NCBI GenBank assembly: GCA_944474755.1
Contig: OX104113.1
Span: forward strand, 47,817,644 to 47,881,643
Direction: 5' to 3'
Origin: Limnoperna fortunei
Taxonomy: Eukaryota; Mollusca; Bivalvia; Mytilida; Modiolidae
Length of the DNA stretch: 64,000 bases
Shown here piece after piece: positions 12,378-23,165 of this stretch. A model generated the notes under the pieces. That model saw only the letters and a list, made by a program, of their open reading frames with translations, was not told the origin of the DNA and searched no databases. The position numbers and the translations under genes were made by a program. Position 1 is the first letter of the stretch. Every line of letters starts with the position of its first letter.

Positions 12378-12547
12378 CTCTTTTGTTTTTACTTTTTCTT
12401 CTTGAAGGTTGTATCCTCCAAATAGCTCCAAACTTGACATCTCCTGGTTAGCAACATGCTGTGATATTGAGATAACATTTCTGTTGAATAGTGGCCCTTG
12501 GGCGTCAAATAAAAATCTATGCTGATAAATTCTGTTATCTTGTAAGT
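12378..12547 (-). CDS. TRPM-like exon: variable loop before MHR repeat
   Basis: 170 nt with acceptor TTGTCTTGTAG and donor GTAAAGA, entering in phase 1 and leaving in phase 0. It encodes LQDNRIYQHRFLFDAQ, GPLFNRNVISISQHVANQ, EMSSLELFGGYNLQ and EEKVKTKE. No TRPM motif is obvious. The exon sits where TRPM proteins have the segment between the SLOG end and the next helical repeat, and both junctions are in frame. Confidence 0.75.
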
Positions 12548-12763
12548 CTACAAGACAACGTTGAATACTTAAGGCAAAATAATTTATATTAAACATACCA
12601 GTATATAGCATTTAGTTCAAAACTTACATTATTAATCTACAAAAGAATAATTTAACTTCAAATATACTTAATAATTGTATGCGTTTATTTACTGAATAGG
12701 ACAATTTATTGGTCACTACTGTTTTTCTATTACTTCATATTACTTTTGCAAACTTTTGCTCAC

Positions 12764-12860
12764 CTTCATCAGATTCAAATGACCAAGCTCTCATAATTCC
12801 ATTGGTAATATTTTTCCACAGGGTTTCACAAGAATCCACTTTCGAGTCAAATACAGATAC
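12764..12860 (-). CDS. TRPM-like exon: post-SLOG helix
   Basis: 97 nt with acceptor TTTCTATAG and donor GTGAGC, phase 0 in and phase 1 out. It encodes VSVFDSKVDSCETLWK, then NITNGIMRAWSFESDE. Joined to the previous exon it reads KKWLVSVFDSKVD. TRPM proteins have K-K-xL-[IVL]-TVF-x(5-8)-D at this spot, leading into an IxxAhhxA helix. Confidence 0.85.
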
Positions 12861-13223
12861 CTATAGAAATATGCCTATAATCGGTAAACTAATGTTTAAA
12901 CGTCTCTTGCCTTTCTGAAGAGAGCCCATTATTATACAGAATGAACACTTCAAAACATATTTCATAAACCAATTAAAGTTATAAGCATGTTACTGTTTTG
13001 TTGTTTCTCGAGCTTGCTTAAGTAGCCGCTGTGGGGTGTCTGTAGACATGATATTTCAAACGAGTTGCTTAACTCCATTACACGTTTATGCTTTCAAAAT
13101 TAGTTTGAATTTTAACCAAAATGTCGTTATGGATAGGTGGGATTAAGTTCCAGTTCGGACAAAGTAACAATTTTCTAATTTTCAAAAGTAAAAATAAAAC
13201 ATGGATTTATGCAATAGTTTTAC

Positions 13224-13332
13224 CAGCCATTTCTTTTCTATTATTGCTCTCATAACCTTCTCAAGGTTTTCACATTCTTTGTTTAGTCTTTTTTCTAGCA
13301 ACACAGGCGAAGCTGTTTTCATATTCGATAGG
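13224..13332 (-). CDS. TRPM-like exon: SLOG C-terminal helices
   Basis: 109 nt with acceptor TTTTGTTTCAG and donor GTAAAAC, phase 2 in and phase 0 out. It encodes LSNMKTASPVLLEKRLNKE, then CENLEKVMRAIIEKKWL. It is the helical linker between the GSG(G/R)xADL motif and the TVF strand in TRPM proteins. Its first codon is completed by GA from exon 16316-16460 to give Asp. Confidence 0.85.
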
Positions 13333-13489
13333 CTGAAACAAAATTAATTTTGGCCACATATAAAAAACGAATGAAGACATTAAAATTATACAAGATTAAA
13401 CAGCATAGCTATGTTAATAGAATAATATTTTAGCATACAAACTAATTTTCTTCAGAAACTGTACAATTTTGTCTCCGGCGAGGTTGGAA

Positions 13490-14310
13490 ACAAATTGATT
13501 GATTGATTGCTTGATTGGATGTCTGCTTTACATCCAGCGAGCAGTATTTCAGCTATATTCATGACGGGAACAAGTTAACAAACAATAAATCAACGGAAAA
13601 TGGGGGTGGGATGGGTCACAAGGAATACAATTTTGACTGCCACTGGAAAAGTATGGAGTTTTGGGTAGGGGCGGAAAATTTAGCCTTTTGTAGCGACTAC
13701 AATGAGCCTAATCTTTCTCGAAATCTACAAAAGGGGTCTTTAGCATGCAAGGAGCGTGGCACTCTCCAAACACGTTACCCACTACGGTCCGCGGTCAGGC
13801 TTTCCGTATTATGACCTGACAACCCCCAACAAGAGGGTCTACCCTATCCGCCATCCGGGGACGCGCTGGGCTACTCTGTGGGTCGGGCACTGGGATACCT
13901 CCCAGTATGGCCCCAGGGAAACAAATTGAAATAAGAAATAAAAATATTCCAGAATGTAGACCATGCCAATTAAGTATATTAAGACATGTTTGATGGTATA
14001 GAGGCATGGACCACACTCGGCTCTAAATTCTGTATTTAATATATAATGATGTATCGTCATGGTGTGATCAAGACGACACCTGATTAAATCAAGTAAAATA
14101 TTTTTGCAGTAGCGGCATGATCGTACAAAGTTTATTATGTTCAAACTTATAACTCTGCCACGAAGTAGAAATATTATTAAAACATGTAGTTTAAAGGGTA
14201 CTGAAAACAATGTACTTTAATCATTCCACGCTCTAGTGGCTTCCAGGTCAACGAATTTCCACATGACTGGGAATCCAGTAAGCACAACCTCTTTACCAAT
14301 AAGGCATGTA
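13490..14310 (-). mobile_element. RNase H-bearing LINE, 3' part with complete 3' end
   Basis: Leftward order is as follows. At about 14300-14240 is an RNase H relic (WIPSHVEIR in one frame). At 14120-13990 is a C-terminal region with CRLDHTMTIHHYILNTE, then CGPC and TIKHVLIY. At 13925-13490 is a 3' UTR starting CCATACTGGGAGG and ending GGATGTAAAGCAGACATCCAATCAAGC followed by CAATC repeats. Jockey/CR1-related LINEs carry this C-terminal CxxC..HxxxxC end after RNase H. Frameshifts and stops make it inactive. It is the best guide to the 3' unit found alone elsewhere. Confidence 0.75.
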
Positions 14311-14737
14311 TAAATATCTATTTCTTTTTTTTTTTTTTTGCTCAAAATAAAGTGGTTTTTCGTTTAAATTTTTAATAGAGGGAAGATATAATTTTAAGTC
14401 TGAACAAAATATAAATGTACTCTTCTGATGAAGCAATAATTTTCAGTATAAGAGAAATTGATTGCGCTTCTGCAATAAATTTATAGAAGTTTAAGATAAC
14501 AAATACCAAGTTTCAACACGCTCTCCGAAGACAGCAGCTGAAGCAACTTATTAATCTCCTTCGATCCTTTTAACAGGATTAAAATATTTCCAAATGTTGT
14601 TTTATTAATAGGGTATGGTGTCACACGTTTTAATTCTTCTGATATAACATATAGATGTAGGTTTCAGGTTTAACCAAGAACCTTTCGTAAAAGGCTTAGG
14701 TCTAAGGTCAAACGTTTATTGAAATAGGTGTTGTAAA

Positions 14738-15265
14738 GAGATTTTTATCCCCGGCTTGTAACAAATGCGGACTTTTGATTGGTTGGTTACCCGTTGGTAC
14801 AAATCCCATGCCCCCGGCTGCGTTGCTAACGTCGCAGGGTGTACTGTTTGAGCGTTGCCAATGTATGTTCTAGAGTACCAGTGTATGTTATTCCACAAAT
14901 GAACATTTCTGTCTTTTTATATTTGTATTTGTACTTCCTTTCAAACACTGTAGATCCCCTAAATTCACACTGAAACATAAATATAAATTAAATCAGTACT
15001 TGACGTCATTGTATGTTGACGTTATGATAGCGTGACTGGAGGCGCCAAAATACTGAAAGTCGGAAAAACAATGTAAAACAAAATAAAAACTCTTTAAACT
15101 CGCTAAGTCTGAGGTTGTTACCAAAGGTAACATCCTCGACTTGGTAATATGGGCATTTTCTGCATAAAAAACGTATAATTTTTTGTGAGCAACTGTGATG
15201 ACGTTGCCAATTTACCTTATTTCTCAAGACAAAAGAACCTATTTTCAGCCTTTTACACTTGTTAG
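14738..15265. mobile_element. Possible MITE with inverted ATCCCCGGCT ends
   Basis: Left end TTTATCCCCGGCTTGTAACAA (near 14745) pairs with TTGTTAGCCGGGGATAAAT (near 15260). The interior carries no gene. The right end abuts the long palindrome at 15280-15420, so the two may be one composite structure. Target duplication was not identified. Confidence 0.5.
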
Positions 15266-15279
15266 CCGGGGATAAATCC

Positions 15280-15420
15280 GTTACCTACGTTATAACCCGG
15301 GTGTATGGAAATTGTATCACCTGAAAGTACTTCTGGACAGCCTTCGGCTTCGCCTCAGGCTGAACAGAAGTACTTTCAGGTGGTACAATTTCCATACACC
15401 CGGGTAATAACGTAGGTAAC
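15280..15420. repeat. 56-bp-arm palindrome (hairpin)
   Basis: The arms at 15280-15335 and 15365-15420 are inverted copies with two mismatches. The 29-nt loop contains a smaller CAGCC/GGCTG inverted repeat around GGCTTCGCC. It would extrude a stable cruciform or, if transcribed, a long hairpin. Origin unknown. Confidence 0.9.
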
Positions 15421-15769
15421 TGATAAAGCACACAGTTTCACTTTAATTTTGTTGCATAATGCAAACCGAGCCTAACTAGTCTTAGATATAAAGTAGACTA
15501 GTTTGGTTCGACGTACAGGTCGCAATCCTTGATAATGAATTGTATCAAGGATATTGACAAATGGCTTGCTTTCTGAAAAATACATAAAACAACCATTATC
15601 CAATTTAGATTGAACCAGGGATGTGTATTGATTAATTAAAACATTGCACTCACCCCCCTTGCTCGATACGAATTTAAAAATATCTAAAGCAATTAGTCAT
15701 TTGTTGTCAAACATTTTGATATAAGGTTTTTAAAGGAGAGCAGACTTGAGACGTCAAAAATGAGAGCAA

Positions 15770-16280
15770 AAATTAGTTTCTTTTACAGGTTAGATGGAAT
15801 TATTATGTATAGTTATGTCGGGATCGTGTGCATTTGTATACGGACTGTTACATGGCACACATTCGGGTTGTTGTTCACCATTTAAAATATAAATTATGTG
15901 GCGTCCTTGTATGACACCGTGTTAAAACTCTTGGTCTCTACTACATGTAAAAGTGTTTAATTTTTGGTGGCGAATAAGTGGTTGGATCTCATGAAGATTA
16001 TGAACTTCCAGATCCCAACCACTCTGCCATAAACTGTAAATATATTTTAAAATAAAGGACTTAAAATCAGAAAAAAAAGTAGTTTACAGTTGATGATGTC
16101 ATTATTTAAGGCACTTCTAGCTTCCCTGTCCACGACTGTGTTTCCATGGATTCCCACATGACTGAGAATCCAGAAAAAACACAACATCTTTCCCAAAATT
16201 GTCAAGGATTTATAAATTTGAATAATTTTTAAAATAAATGGATTGTTAACTTTGTTATTTTCAATGGCAAAAGACAAATA
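15770..16280 (-). mobile_element. RNase H-bearing LINE fragment
   Basis: At 16277-16080 the minus strand reads MLCFFWILSHVGIHGNTVVD, then REARSALN, the third/fourth motif region of an RNase H domain. At about 15920-15820 it reads RHIIYILNGEQQPECVPCNS followed by PYT, the C-terminal CxxC region of the same LINE family. Stops and frameshifts lie between. The exon at 16316-16460 starts only 36 bp beyond, so the insertion is in the adjacent intron. Confidence 0.75.
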
Positions 16281-16315
16281 ATGGATCTTTTATATTATAA
16301 TGTAAGACTAATTAC

Positions 16316-16460
16316 TCCTCAAGGCATAATGATATCAAATCAGCAGCTCCACCACTGCCTTTTAAAACAACGACCGATATGTCGACATTCACGGCTCTAG
16401 CAACATGTTCTATGTCGGTCAGATCTCCTTTTCTTAACAACAGCACAACTGGTACTCTAA
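16316..16460 (-). CDS. TRPM-like exon: SLOG nucleotide-pocket end
   Basis: 145 nt with acceptor TTATTTGTAG and donor GTAATT, phase 1 in and phase 2 out. It encodes RVPVVLLLRKGD, LTDIEHVARAVNVDI, then SVVVLKGSGGAADLISL and CLE. TRPM SLOG domains have VPVVxhhhEGG, a helix, then PVVVhxGSGRxADhhA, so this is the best-conserved exon of the gene. The preceding residue is Val, formed with the G from exon 19590-19677. The usual EGG is RKGD here. Confidence 0.9.
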
Positions 16461-16565
16461 CTACAAATAACAAATTAATATTTAAATTTTGAACAAATAA
16501 GCTCATCAGAATTTAGAGACATGTAAATGATTCCATACTGATCTGTGCGCTAGGTTGTTTACATT

Positions 16566-16974
16566 CAGTGGCGGATACAGGATTTTCTAAAAGGGGCGTA
16601 AAAGGGGATATCGGGAAAAAAGGGCCACGATGTGGTCCTCCCGCGCTTCGCAGAGCCGTATTTATGGCAGGTTGTCGGGGGCCACTTAAGGCCCGAAGAA
16701 GCTCTCGAAAAAAATGGTTTCAAAATCCTGCATTCTCGCAATTTCCAAGCATCAAAATGAATTTATTTAACACAAGTCTTTTATATTGTCCAGTAACCTT
16801 AATTTGATAAGTATACAACAGAGATATCATAATAAACGAATTAATCTCGTTAATGCATAAATTTTTGGCGAGGACGAGCGGGGAATACATTTTTGGGTGC
16901 TGGTTCTCTTTTTTTCCTTTTCCCCTTTTGTTAAAAAGGGGCTTACGCCCCTTCCCCTCCAGGATTCGCCACTG
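16566..16974. mobile_element. hAT-type MITE with CAGTGGCGGAT ends
   Basis: 409 bp with terminal inverted repeats CAGTGGCGGATACAGGA (left) and TCCAGGATTCGCCACTG (right), then further inverted AAGGGGC/GCCCCTT blocks. CAGTGGCGGATCC-like ends are typical of some hAT elements. Flanking it exactly is ACATT on both sides (16561-16565 and 16975-16979), a 5-bp direct repeat, shorter than the usual 8-bp hAT duplication. The plus ORF at 16568 is within the element and not a gene. Confidence 0.85.
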
Positions 16975-16979
16975 ACATT

Positions 16980-18690
16980 TTAACAACAGGCTAAAGTATT
17001 AAGCTTTATTAGAAACATCGTCGATCTATCGTTTTCTATCGAATTATTAAATGGTTGGATAACATTAATTAATAAATATTGTATTTAATTTAGCAAAATA
17101 CAATTAAAACATGATTTTGTCAACATAGATTGTAAAAATAAGGAAAACAATCTTTCAAAAAGGGAAAGCAACGAGATTCAGAATCTTAAATCAATATAAA
17201 ATATACAAATTAATGGTACAATAGCACGTACACACAAACGAAGCAAACACTACAGGAGTACAAATTAGTAAATGTTTGAATGAAGACCACAATAAAAATA
17301 ATAATTTTAAAGCTAAAGGGTTTTTGTAAAAAAAAGAATATTATTCATTTTGTCAATCTTTAATCGACTTATGTTACCCCTTGTTATCATAATATTTAGG
17401 TAGTTTACGGCTAGTTACAGGTCTACAATGAAGTCCAGATATTTCAACTCTTGTACCAACTAGTGTACTTATTAAGTATCGAATCGACAAACATGACGAT
17501 ACAGCATAAACAAAAATAATTAAGACTAGAGGATTATGCAAAGATACAAATGACGGTGTTTTTGTCAAATTACAGACACAGACTGACCAACTATTGAGTG
17601 TCAATATAAATAAATAACGTAAAGTAATAAAATATTGATCTTGAATGTTCTCACTTTAACTGAACTTAATTCTATATATTGTCTTGATGAACTTTCGATA
17701 AGACATCTAGCAGGGAGACGCGTCTCTTATTGTAAGACTGAAAATGATCCATTGCCAGTATGTAAACATGTATTAGACACATCATTTTAAAAAATGCATA
17801 AAATTTCCTAGCATTAAAGACTAAATCGATTATAAATAGGACTGTGTCTGTTAAAGTGTTCAACTTAAATAACGGGCCTGATGCTCACCAATAAAGTGTT
17901 ATAATTAATTCAAATTTACAGAGGAATATTAAACATAACATTAAAATAGTTGTTGTGTCTTTAGATATTCTTTCAGCATATTCTTAAATATGTAAATCAG
18001 TGTTGTGATCGGCACGGCTATGCAAAATATAATCTTTTAATGTTTTAAAGTTTTGTACTCAATATTTTTATTCGTTTTTTTTTCTTTGTTAATCTTGAAA
18101 ACATTTCGTGTTCTATAATTGCAGTCACAACAAAAGATATACAACAAACATTCTCTGACTGAAATAGGGAACACAAGAAAGGAAAGACCTGTAGGATATT
18201 TAAAAAATTGGGAAAATGTCAAGTTTATTATTATTAGCAAAAAAGTATTTATATTTTTTGGTGATTAGTCCTCACTAACAATGCATCAAATAATTCATAA
18301 TTGTAACGCTTTGTGTTTTTTATGTATCAGTAATACACTCTAAAACCTTTCAACAATAAATATTTTTATGAATTCTGTTGCATACCTGTATCCGTATATT
18401 TAAAATTGTGTTTGGCTAAATAAAATACTGAATTAATAGTTTACCTAGAATATACAAGGACTTAAAATGCGAAATCATTCCCAAAAAGGTTAATGTAAAG
18501 AAGTTAGTAATTAAACTAATTACAATTCATAACAAAATAATTAATCGTCAAGAGTATATGTAATTTAACACACACATTTGTACAAAAAAAATTGTGTTCA
18601 CGTAAAGTGTTCGTTGTAGTATTAATCATGAATAAATATCATCGGCGTACGAGTTGTTAGTCATCTGCTATTGATCATTAAAAAATATGG
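16980..18690. other. Intron without recognised features
   Basis: AT-rich intron. A 76-codon minus ORF at 17374-17604 and a 63-codon one at 17672-17863 have no motifs and no phase-compatible borders. Confidence 0.5.
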
Positions 18691-18694
18691 CTGT

Positions 18695-18785
18695 CATTTC
18701 GAGCCTTACTGCGTGCTCGACTAAAACCTCAACTGACAAGGACTGTCAGTTTTCCTGCCGAAAGTCTGAGATTTTCATCAATGAA
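18695..18785 (+). mobile_element. SINE body fragment, diverged
   Basis: Contains CGAGCCTTACTGCGTGCTCG, then CAACTGACAAGGA, TCAGTTTTCCTGCCGAA and AGATTTTC. These are in the same order as the middle of the full SINE at 51933-52198. Strongly diverged. Confidence 0.5.
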
Positions 18786-19234
18786 ATAAGTTTTCCCCAA
18801 CAAAAATCGTAACGCAGTTATATAACCAAAAATTGCTAAAAATGTTGTGAAACAAAATGTGAAGGGTTTTCAGAGCTCAACTCAGAGCTGCTATTGTCGT
18901 CCCCGTGAGGCAGATAGAAGTTATCAAGTAAAAAATACAGTAGGTCTTTCGACGGACCATGGTTGTTAACGCTGTTCAGAGATTTCCACTCTCTGAACGA
19001 AAAATACTACATGTTTGGTTTTGAAACAAGTAGGTGCATTGTTACTGCCTCTATAAAATATTTTTTGCCTTACCAAATACACCATAATTCTCCAGAGGGA
19101 GTAAAAAATCGTTTGACCAGTGATCAGGCCTATTTCGTGCATGGGTTTACAATTGGTTAATTTCTTGACTGGCTTGACGTTAAGCAACCATTCAATATAA
19201 TGTACTTTGGAATATGTACCAAAGGCATATTCAT

Positions 19235-19357
19235 CCAAAGGTCGTGGGTTCACTCCGGGTACTCCGGCTTCCCACTCAATAAAAACTGGACGCCATGAAA
19301 TAGCTGAACAATTGCTGAATGTGGCGTAAAACATCATTCAAACAAACAAACAAACAT
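19235..19357 (+). mobile_element. SINE 3' half
   Basis: AAAGGTCGTGGGTTCACTCC, CTCCGGCTTCCCACTC, AAAACTGGACGCCATGAAAT, AGCTGAACAATTGCTGAATG and an AAACAAAC-type tail. 5'-truncated copy of the same SINE family. Confidence 0.75.
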
Positions 19358-19589
19358 ATCCATTGAGTGACCACCAATCCATCAACATAAGTATTTTGAA
19401 CACTATATCGGCTACAACCTTAGGGATGAAAACGCCAACCAATAACAAACTGTACGATGGTACTGTAAATACATTGCATATAACACAGACCTGTAAATTA
19501 ATATTTTTTGAAGAACAAGATATAAAACTGAATCTGAAAACTACTTATACATAAATAATATTTCTTTAGTTGACATTAAATCTACTTAC

Positions 19590-19677
19590 CCTCGATATTT
19601 TGAATATCAGTTTTCATATGCCTGTTGATATAACACTCAATCATTAAACGTTTCTCGTTATAGACTGATTCTGGTTC
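19590..19677 (-). CDS. TRPM-like exon: SLOG helix
   Basis: 88 nt with acceptor ATTCTAAAAAG and donor GTAAGT, phase 0 in and phase 1 out. It encodes EPESVYNEKRLMIECYINRH, then MKTDIQNIE. TRPM proteins have RxxLExhIxxQ just before VPVVxhhhEGG, and here RLMIECYINRH precedes VRVPVVLLL of the next exon. The phase-0 start fits an upstream phase-0 microexon. Confidence 0.8.
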
Positions 19678-19995
19678 CTTTTTAGAATATAAAAAAGAAA
19701 AGAAAATTTAAAAAAACCCTATCGAATAAGCTGAATTCAATTTTTTTTTAAATGTGTTTGTTTTTTTGTCGGTTCCATTGTTTTTAGTTTTTTTCTATAC
19801 ATATTAATACATAATACAGATGTGTACAAACACTTGATCGACATTAAAAAATGTTTTATTACAATTCGTCTAGCCTAGTAAATTATATTAACTTTGGTAT
19901 CTTTAATAGCATCTAATTTAATAAAATAAACAAAAATGGCGATACATATCAAATAACTGCCAAAAAACTCATTATCTAATACCCACTATGGTATA

Positions 19996-20107
19996 CTTTT
20001 GCGTTTAATCGCAATTATTATGGCATTTAATCGCAATGTTATTGCGTTTAAATCGCAATAATTATTGCGTTTACACGCAATGATGTTTTGCGTTTAATTG
20101 CAAAATG
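19996..20107. repeat. 21-22-bp near-palindromic minisatellite (GCGTTTAATCGCAA), patch 1
   Basis: Repeated GCGTTTAATCGCAA words separated by AT-rich ATTATT. The core is a near palindrome; the exact one would be TTGCGTTTAAACGCAA. It is followed by the conserved ATGCCTAGAATGATATAAAG unit boundary at about 20125. Confidence 0.8.
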
Positions 20108-20289
20108 TATTTTAAATTTATTATGCCTAGAATGATATAAAGACAAATCAACTAATAAAACACTTAATATTATTTGAAAAAAAATATAATATTTAATTTT
20201 GTTGCAGATTTCCAAAGAAAAAACATCACCAGCAAGCCAAGCAAATGTTTGATTATTACATGTAGCAATATTTTACTGCTTTATTTTAC

Positions 20290-20319
20290 CTCTTCTTCTC
20301 CTCCTGTTTTCTGCTCTTC
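20290..20319 (-). CDS. Candidate microexon EEQKTGGEEE (30 nt)
   Basis: 30 nt, phase 0, between ATTTATTTTAG and GTAAAATAAAG on the minus strand. It codes for ten charged or polar residues and is the most downstream member of the array. It would splice in frame to EPESVYNEKR of exon 19590-19677. It differs from the other members by one extra codon. Confidence 0.65.
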
Positions 20320-20394
20320 CTAAAATAAATTAAAAAGCCGATAAAAGTCAAATACTGCAAAATAAACTCATAATCTAATACTCACTACGGGATA

Positions 20395-20485
20395 CTTTTC
20401 CGTTTAATGGCAATGTTACTGCGTTAAATCGCGATAATTATTGCGTTTACACAAATGATTTTTTGCGTTCAATAGCAAAGTGTAT
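20395..20485. repeat. Near-palindromic minisatellite, patch 2
   Basis: Diverged GCGTTAAATCGCGA/GCGTTTACAC/GCGTTCAATAGCAAA words, followed by the same ATGACCAGACTGATATACAG boundary as other units. Confidence 0.65.
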
Positions 20486-20564
20486 TTCAAATTCATTATG
20501 ACCAGACTGATATACAGACAAATCAATTAATTAAACACTTTATATTAAATATATATTGTTTTAC

Positions 20565-20591
20565 CTTTTCTTTTCCTGTTTTCTGCTCTTC
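20565..20591 (-). CDS. Candidate microexon EEQKTGKEK (27 nt)
   Basis: Acceptor TTTCTTTTAG, donor GTAAAAC, nine codons in phase 0. It lies at the same place in its repeat unit as the other members, after the ACTTTATATTAAAT block. It is closest to the 30-nt member downstream. Confidence 0.65.
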
Positions 20592-20632
20592 CTAAAAGAA
20601 ATAAATAGCCAATAAAAATCAAATACCTACTT

Positions 20633-20778
20633 TGTTGGAAACTGGAAATCCTTGTCTATTAAGACTGGAGACGAGTACACCTTGCCTGCGGGAGACTCGA
20701 ACCCGGCACCTCAGTGTGGACATACCACGTAATCAATAGTAGACAAACTATCTTAACCACTCGGCCACCGAAGCCGCA
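20633..20778 (-). mobile_element. tRNA-headed SINE, 3'-truncated
   Basis: The minus strand starts with CGGTGGCCGAGTGGTTAAGA, an A-box-like sequence of a class II tRNA, and has GGGTTCGAGTCTCC as B box. The SINE body stops near CCAGTTTCC. The polymerase III promoter looks intact. The tRNA-like head is not a tRNA gene because no acceptor stem closes it. Confidence 0.8.
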
Positions 20779-20979
20779 GGGTGCGATATAGAGACATGGG
20801 TGTTATATAGGGTATGTACTACAGCGTTAAGACAACAACTGTTTTATTGTCTAAATATTTGATATATAATGATATTTATTTTTGTTTTTTTTGACAACAG
20901 CAATTTTGTTTCTTTGACGCGTTCCTTTTATCACACCCCTTTATCGCACCTCCTTTTATCATATCACTCCCCCATAAAG

Positions 20980-21080
20980 TTTAATTTTGCGTTAAATCGC
21001 AATAATTAATGCCTTGAACCGCAAAATTAATGCGTTTAATCGCAATAATTATTGCTGTGAACCGAAATCTATTACGTTTT
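20980..21080. repeat. Near-palindromic minisatellite, patch 3
   Basis: GCGTTAAATCGCAATAATTA, GAACCGCAAAATTAATGCG and TTTAATCGCAATAATTATTG in tandem. Confidence 0.7.
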
Positions 21081-21089
21081 CATAACTCA

Positions 21090-21945
21090 AATCGTTGCAT
21101 TGTATCACACATGGGGTTATAACTAATTTTGGGTACGGTTTACTGAACTATTGCGCGAAAATATAGTTCGATGTTTACATTTACCGAAGTAAGTAATTTC
21201 TATCTGTAATATTGTTTTGATAATTTTTCAGGTGAAAAACAGTATGTTTTGTATTGCGAAATGTAATAATTTTGTTCTTTGCATTTGAATAAAAAAAAAT
21301 CTGTTAAGATATTCTTACGCGATCAAGCTGGCTAGGTGAACAATCATATTTACATTCAATCTGCTTTCATCTGAATTGTCAATCATGTAATTAACGCATT
21401 GTAGTTATGTCCAACACTACCATAATGAAATTCTTGCTACTGTTTTAATGGTGTATTAAACAATTTTCGTGATGTAAACAGTTAATATGCCATAGCTGCC
21501 TGTGCTGCTGCAGCTGATTATCATGATGAATAACAGTAAACAAGATTTGCACATGTACATCTTTGCAGAATAAAAATAGCAAATAAATCAATGTATTATG
21601 AATTTCGAATATTTTTAAAACAAACGATAGCCAGTCCTTATTCCAATTGAGATTGCAGATTTAACAAACGGTACAAATGTAAAAAAAAATGGGACAAAGA
21701 TGGCACAGGGAAGTATTACGAATCTGTAATTCCTGTCAAAAATTAAAATGATGAAAACGTTTCTTTATTATTGGTTTTATGCACTTTTGAATTTTCCAGT
21801 TATTTTGTTGTTGTCGCATCAAATAGAAATAAATTATTTAATTAAAGTTTTTAAATAGAGGTCTCAATTGCAATTTCCTGCATCTTTCTTTTACTTTCAA
21901 TATTTCAAATGTCCAAAAATGTTAACTGGTTTATTTACTATGCAT
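21090..21945. other. Intron without recognised features
   Basis: AT-rich sequence with no ORF, splice-bordered exon or named repeat that I could support. Confidence 0.45.
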
Positions 21946-21954
21946 GCCTACGAT

Positions 21955-22510
21955 TTTTATACGACCGCAAAAAAATTGCGGACGTATAATGGTATGATGC
22001 TGTCCTCTGTGTCGTCGTCTGCGACGTTGTCTGTTAACTTAAGTGTTCCCACAATATCTTTTGTTCTAGTTATCCAATTGCTTTGAAACCTTACAGTGAT
22101 GTTTCGTACCATAAAAGGATGGATGGGATTGCTTTTTAGGGTCCCCCCATTTTTAATTTAGAAATTAGGGGCCAAAATGCCAAAATTTTGTCTGTTCCCA
22201 CAATCACTTTTGTTCTAGTCAACAAAATGCTAATGAAAATTTGCAATCATTATGATGTTCCATACCATTAATAGATGGATGGGATTGATTTTTGGGGTCC
22301 CCCTTTTCTAGTTTAAAAATTAGGGGCCAAAAAGGGGGAAAATTCTTCTTTTTTTATTTGTTTCCACAATAACTTTGGTTCTGGTTTACAGACTATTTCG
22401 AAATTTTACAATAATTTTTCTTATCATAAAAAGATGACTGAGATTGATTTTGGGGGTTCCTCCTTTTTACGTTTAGGAATAAGGGGCCCAAAAGGGGCAA
22501 AAATGAAACT
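21955..22510 (+). mobile_element. Hairpin-headed repeat with about 160-bp internal repeats
   Basis: Begins with the hairpin TACGACCGCAA/TTGCGGACGTA at 21959-21985. Three diverged internal units follow, starting CACAATATCTTTTGTTCTAG (about 22050), CACAATCACTTTTGTTCTAG (about 22200) and CACAATAACTTTGGTTCTGG (about 22366). Each contains ATGGATGGGATTG-like and TTAGGGGCC(A)AAA words. It resembles nonautonomous elements common in bivalve DNA, with no coding capacity. The 72-codon ORF at 21868 overlaps the head by chance. Confidence 0.65.
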
Positions 22511-23060
22511 TGATTTTTAATATATGCTAAAATATAAATATTAATATAAACATATATTTTACAAGATAACACTAAAAATACATTTAACACAAATTTTTCT
22601 GTATTATATTTTACTTTTTATGTCTTATATTGTATTATTTAACTCGTGTCCTTAATATCGCTGCATTATTAAATAAAGAAACCAAATGTTTAGAACTCTG
22701 ATGTCTCGGATGATTATTCTCTTATATCAAAGAAGAAAATTTGATTGTATTAAATGATCCTGACTTGGTTAAAGCATATATAGAATATCATAAGTACATT
22801 ATATCTTCACATATGTGTTTATCTATAATGCGTGCTCTTATGCACATGTATGTTGTTTAATATTGTATTGTATGGGAGAAGACCTCGTAAGTTGGTAAAA
22901 CTTGTGTCCTATCCCTATTTGTTCTTTGAGCAAATAAAAATTGTTATAAACTTATCTTTACAAGCTGTAAACAACAATTAAACTCTCATATCACAATTCA
23001 AAATGGGCTTTCTATTTTAATTACTTTAATTGAGTTTGCCCGATATGGTTACAACCATAT
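22511..23060. other. Intron without recognised features
   Basis: AT-rich. I see no exon or named repeat. Confidence 0.45.
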
Positions 23061-23064
23061 CTTT

Positions 23065-23165
23065 TCTTGTTACGTTTAATCGCAAAAAGTGTTGCGTTTG
23101 TTCGCAAACTTTTGCGTTGAAACGCAAAGTATTACGTTTAATCGCAATAATTATTGCGTTTAAGA
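23065..23165. repeat. Near-palindromic minisatellite, patch 4
   Basis: GCGTTTGTTCGCAAACTTTT, GCGTTGAAACGCAAAG and GCGTTTAATCGCAATAATTA in tandem. Confidence 0.75.

Noticed and set aside
20700..20778. tRNA gene
   Set aside because: A and B boxes are present, but the sequence continues into the SINE body and recurs at 33.7 and 51.9 kb. There is no closing acceptor stem.
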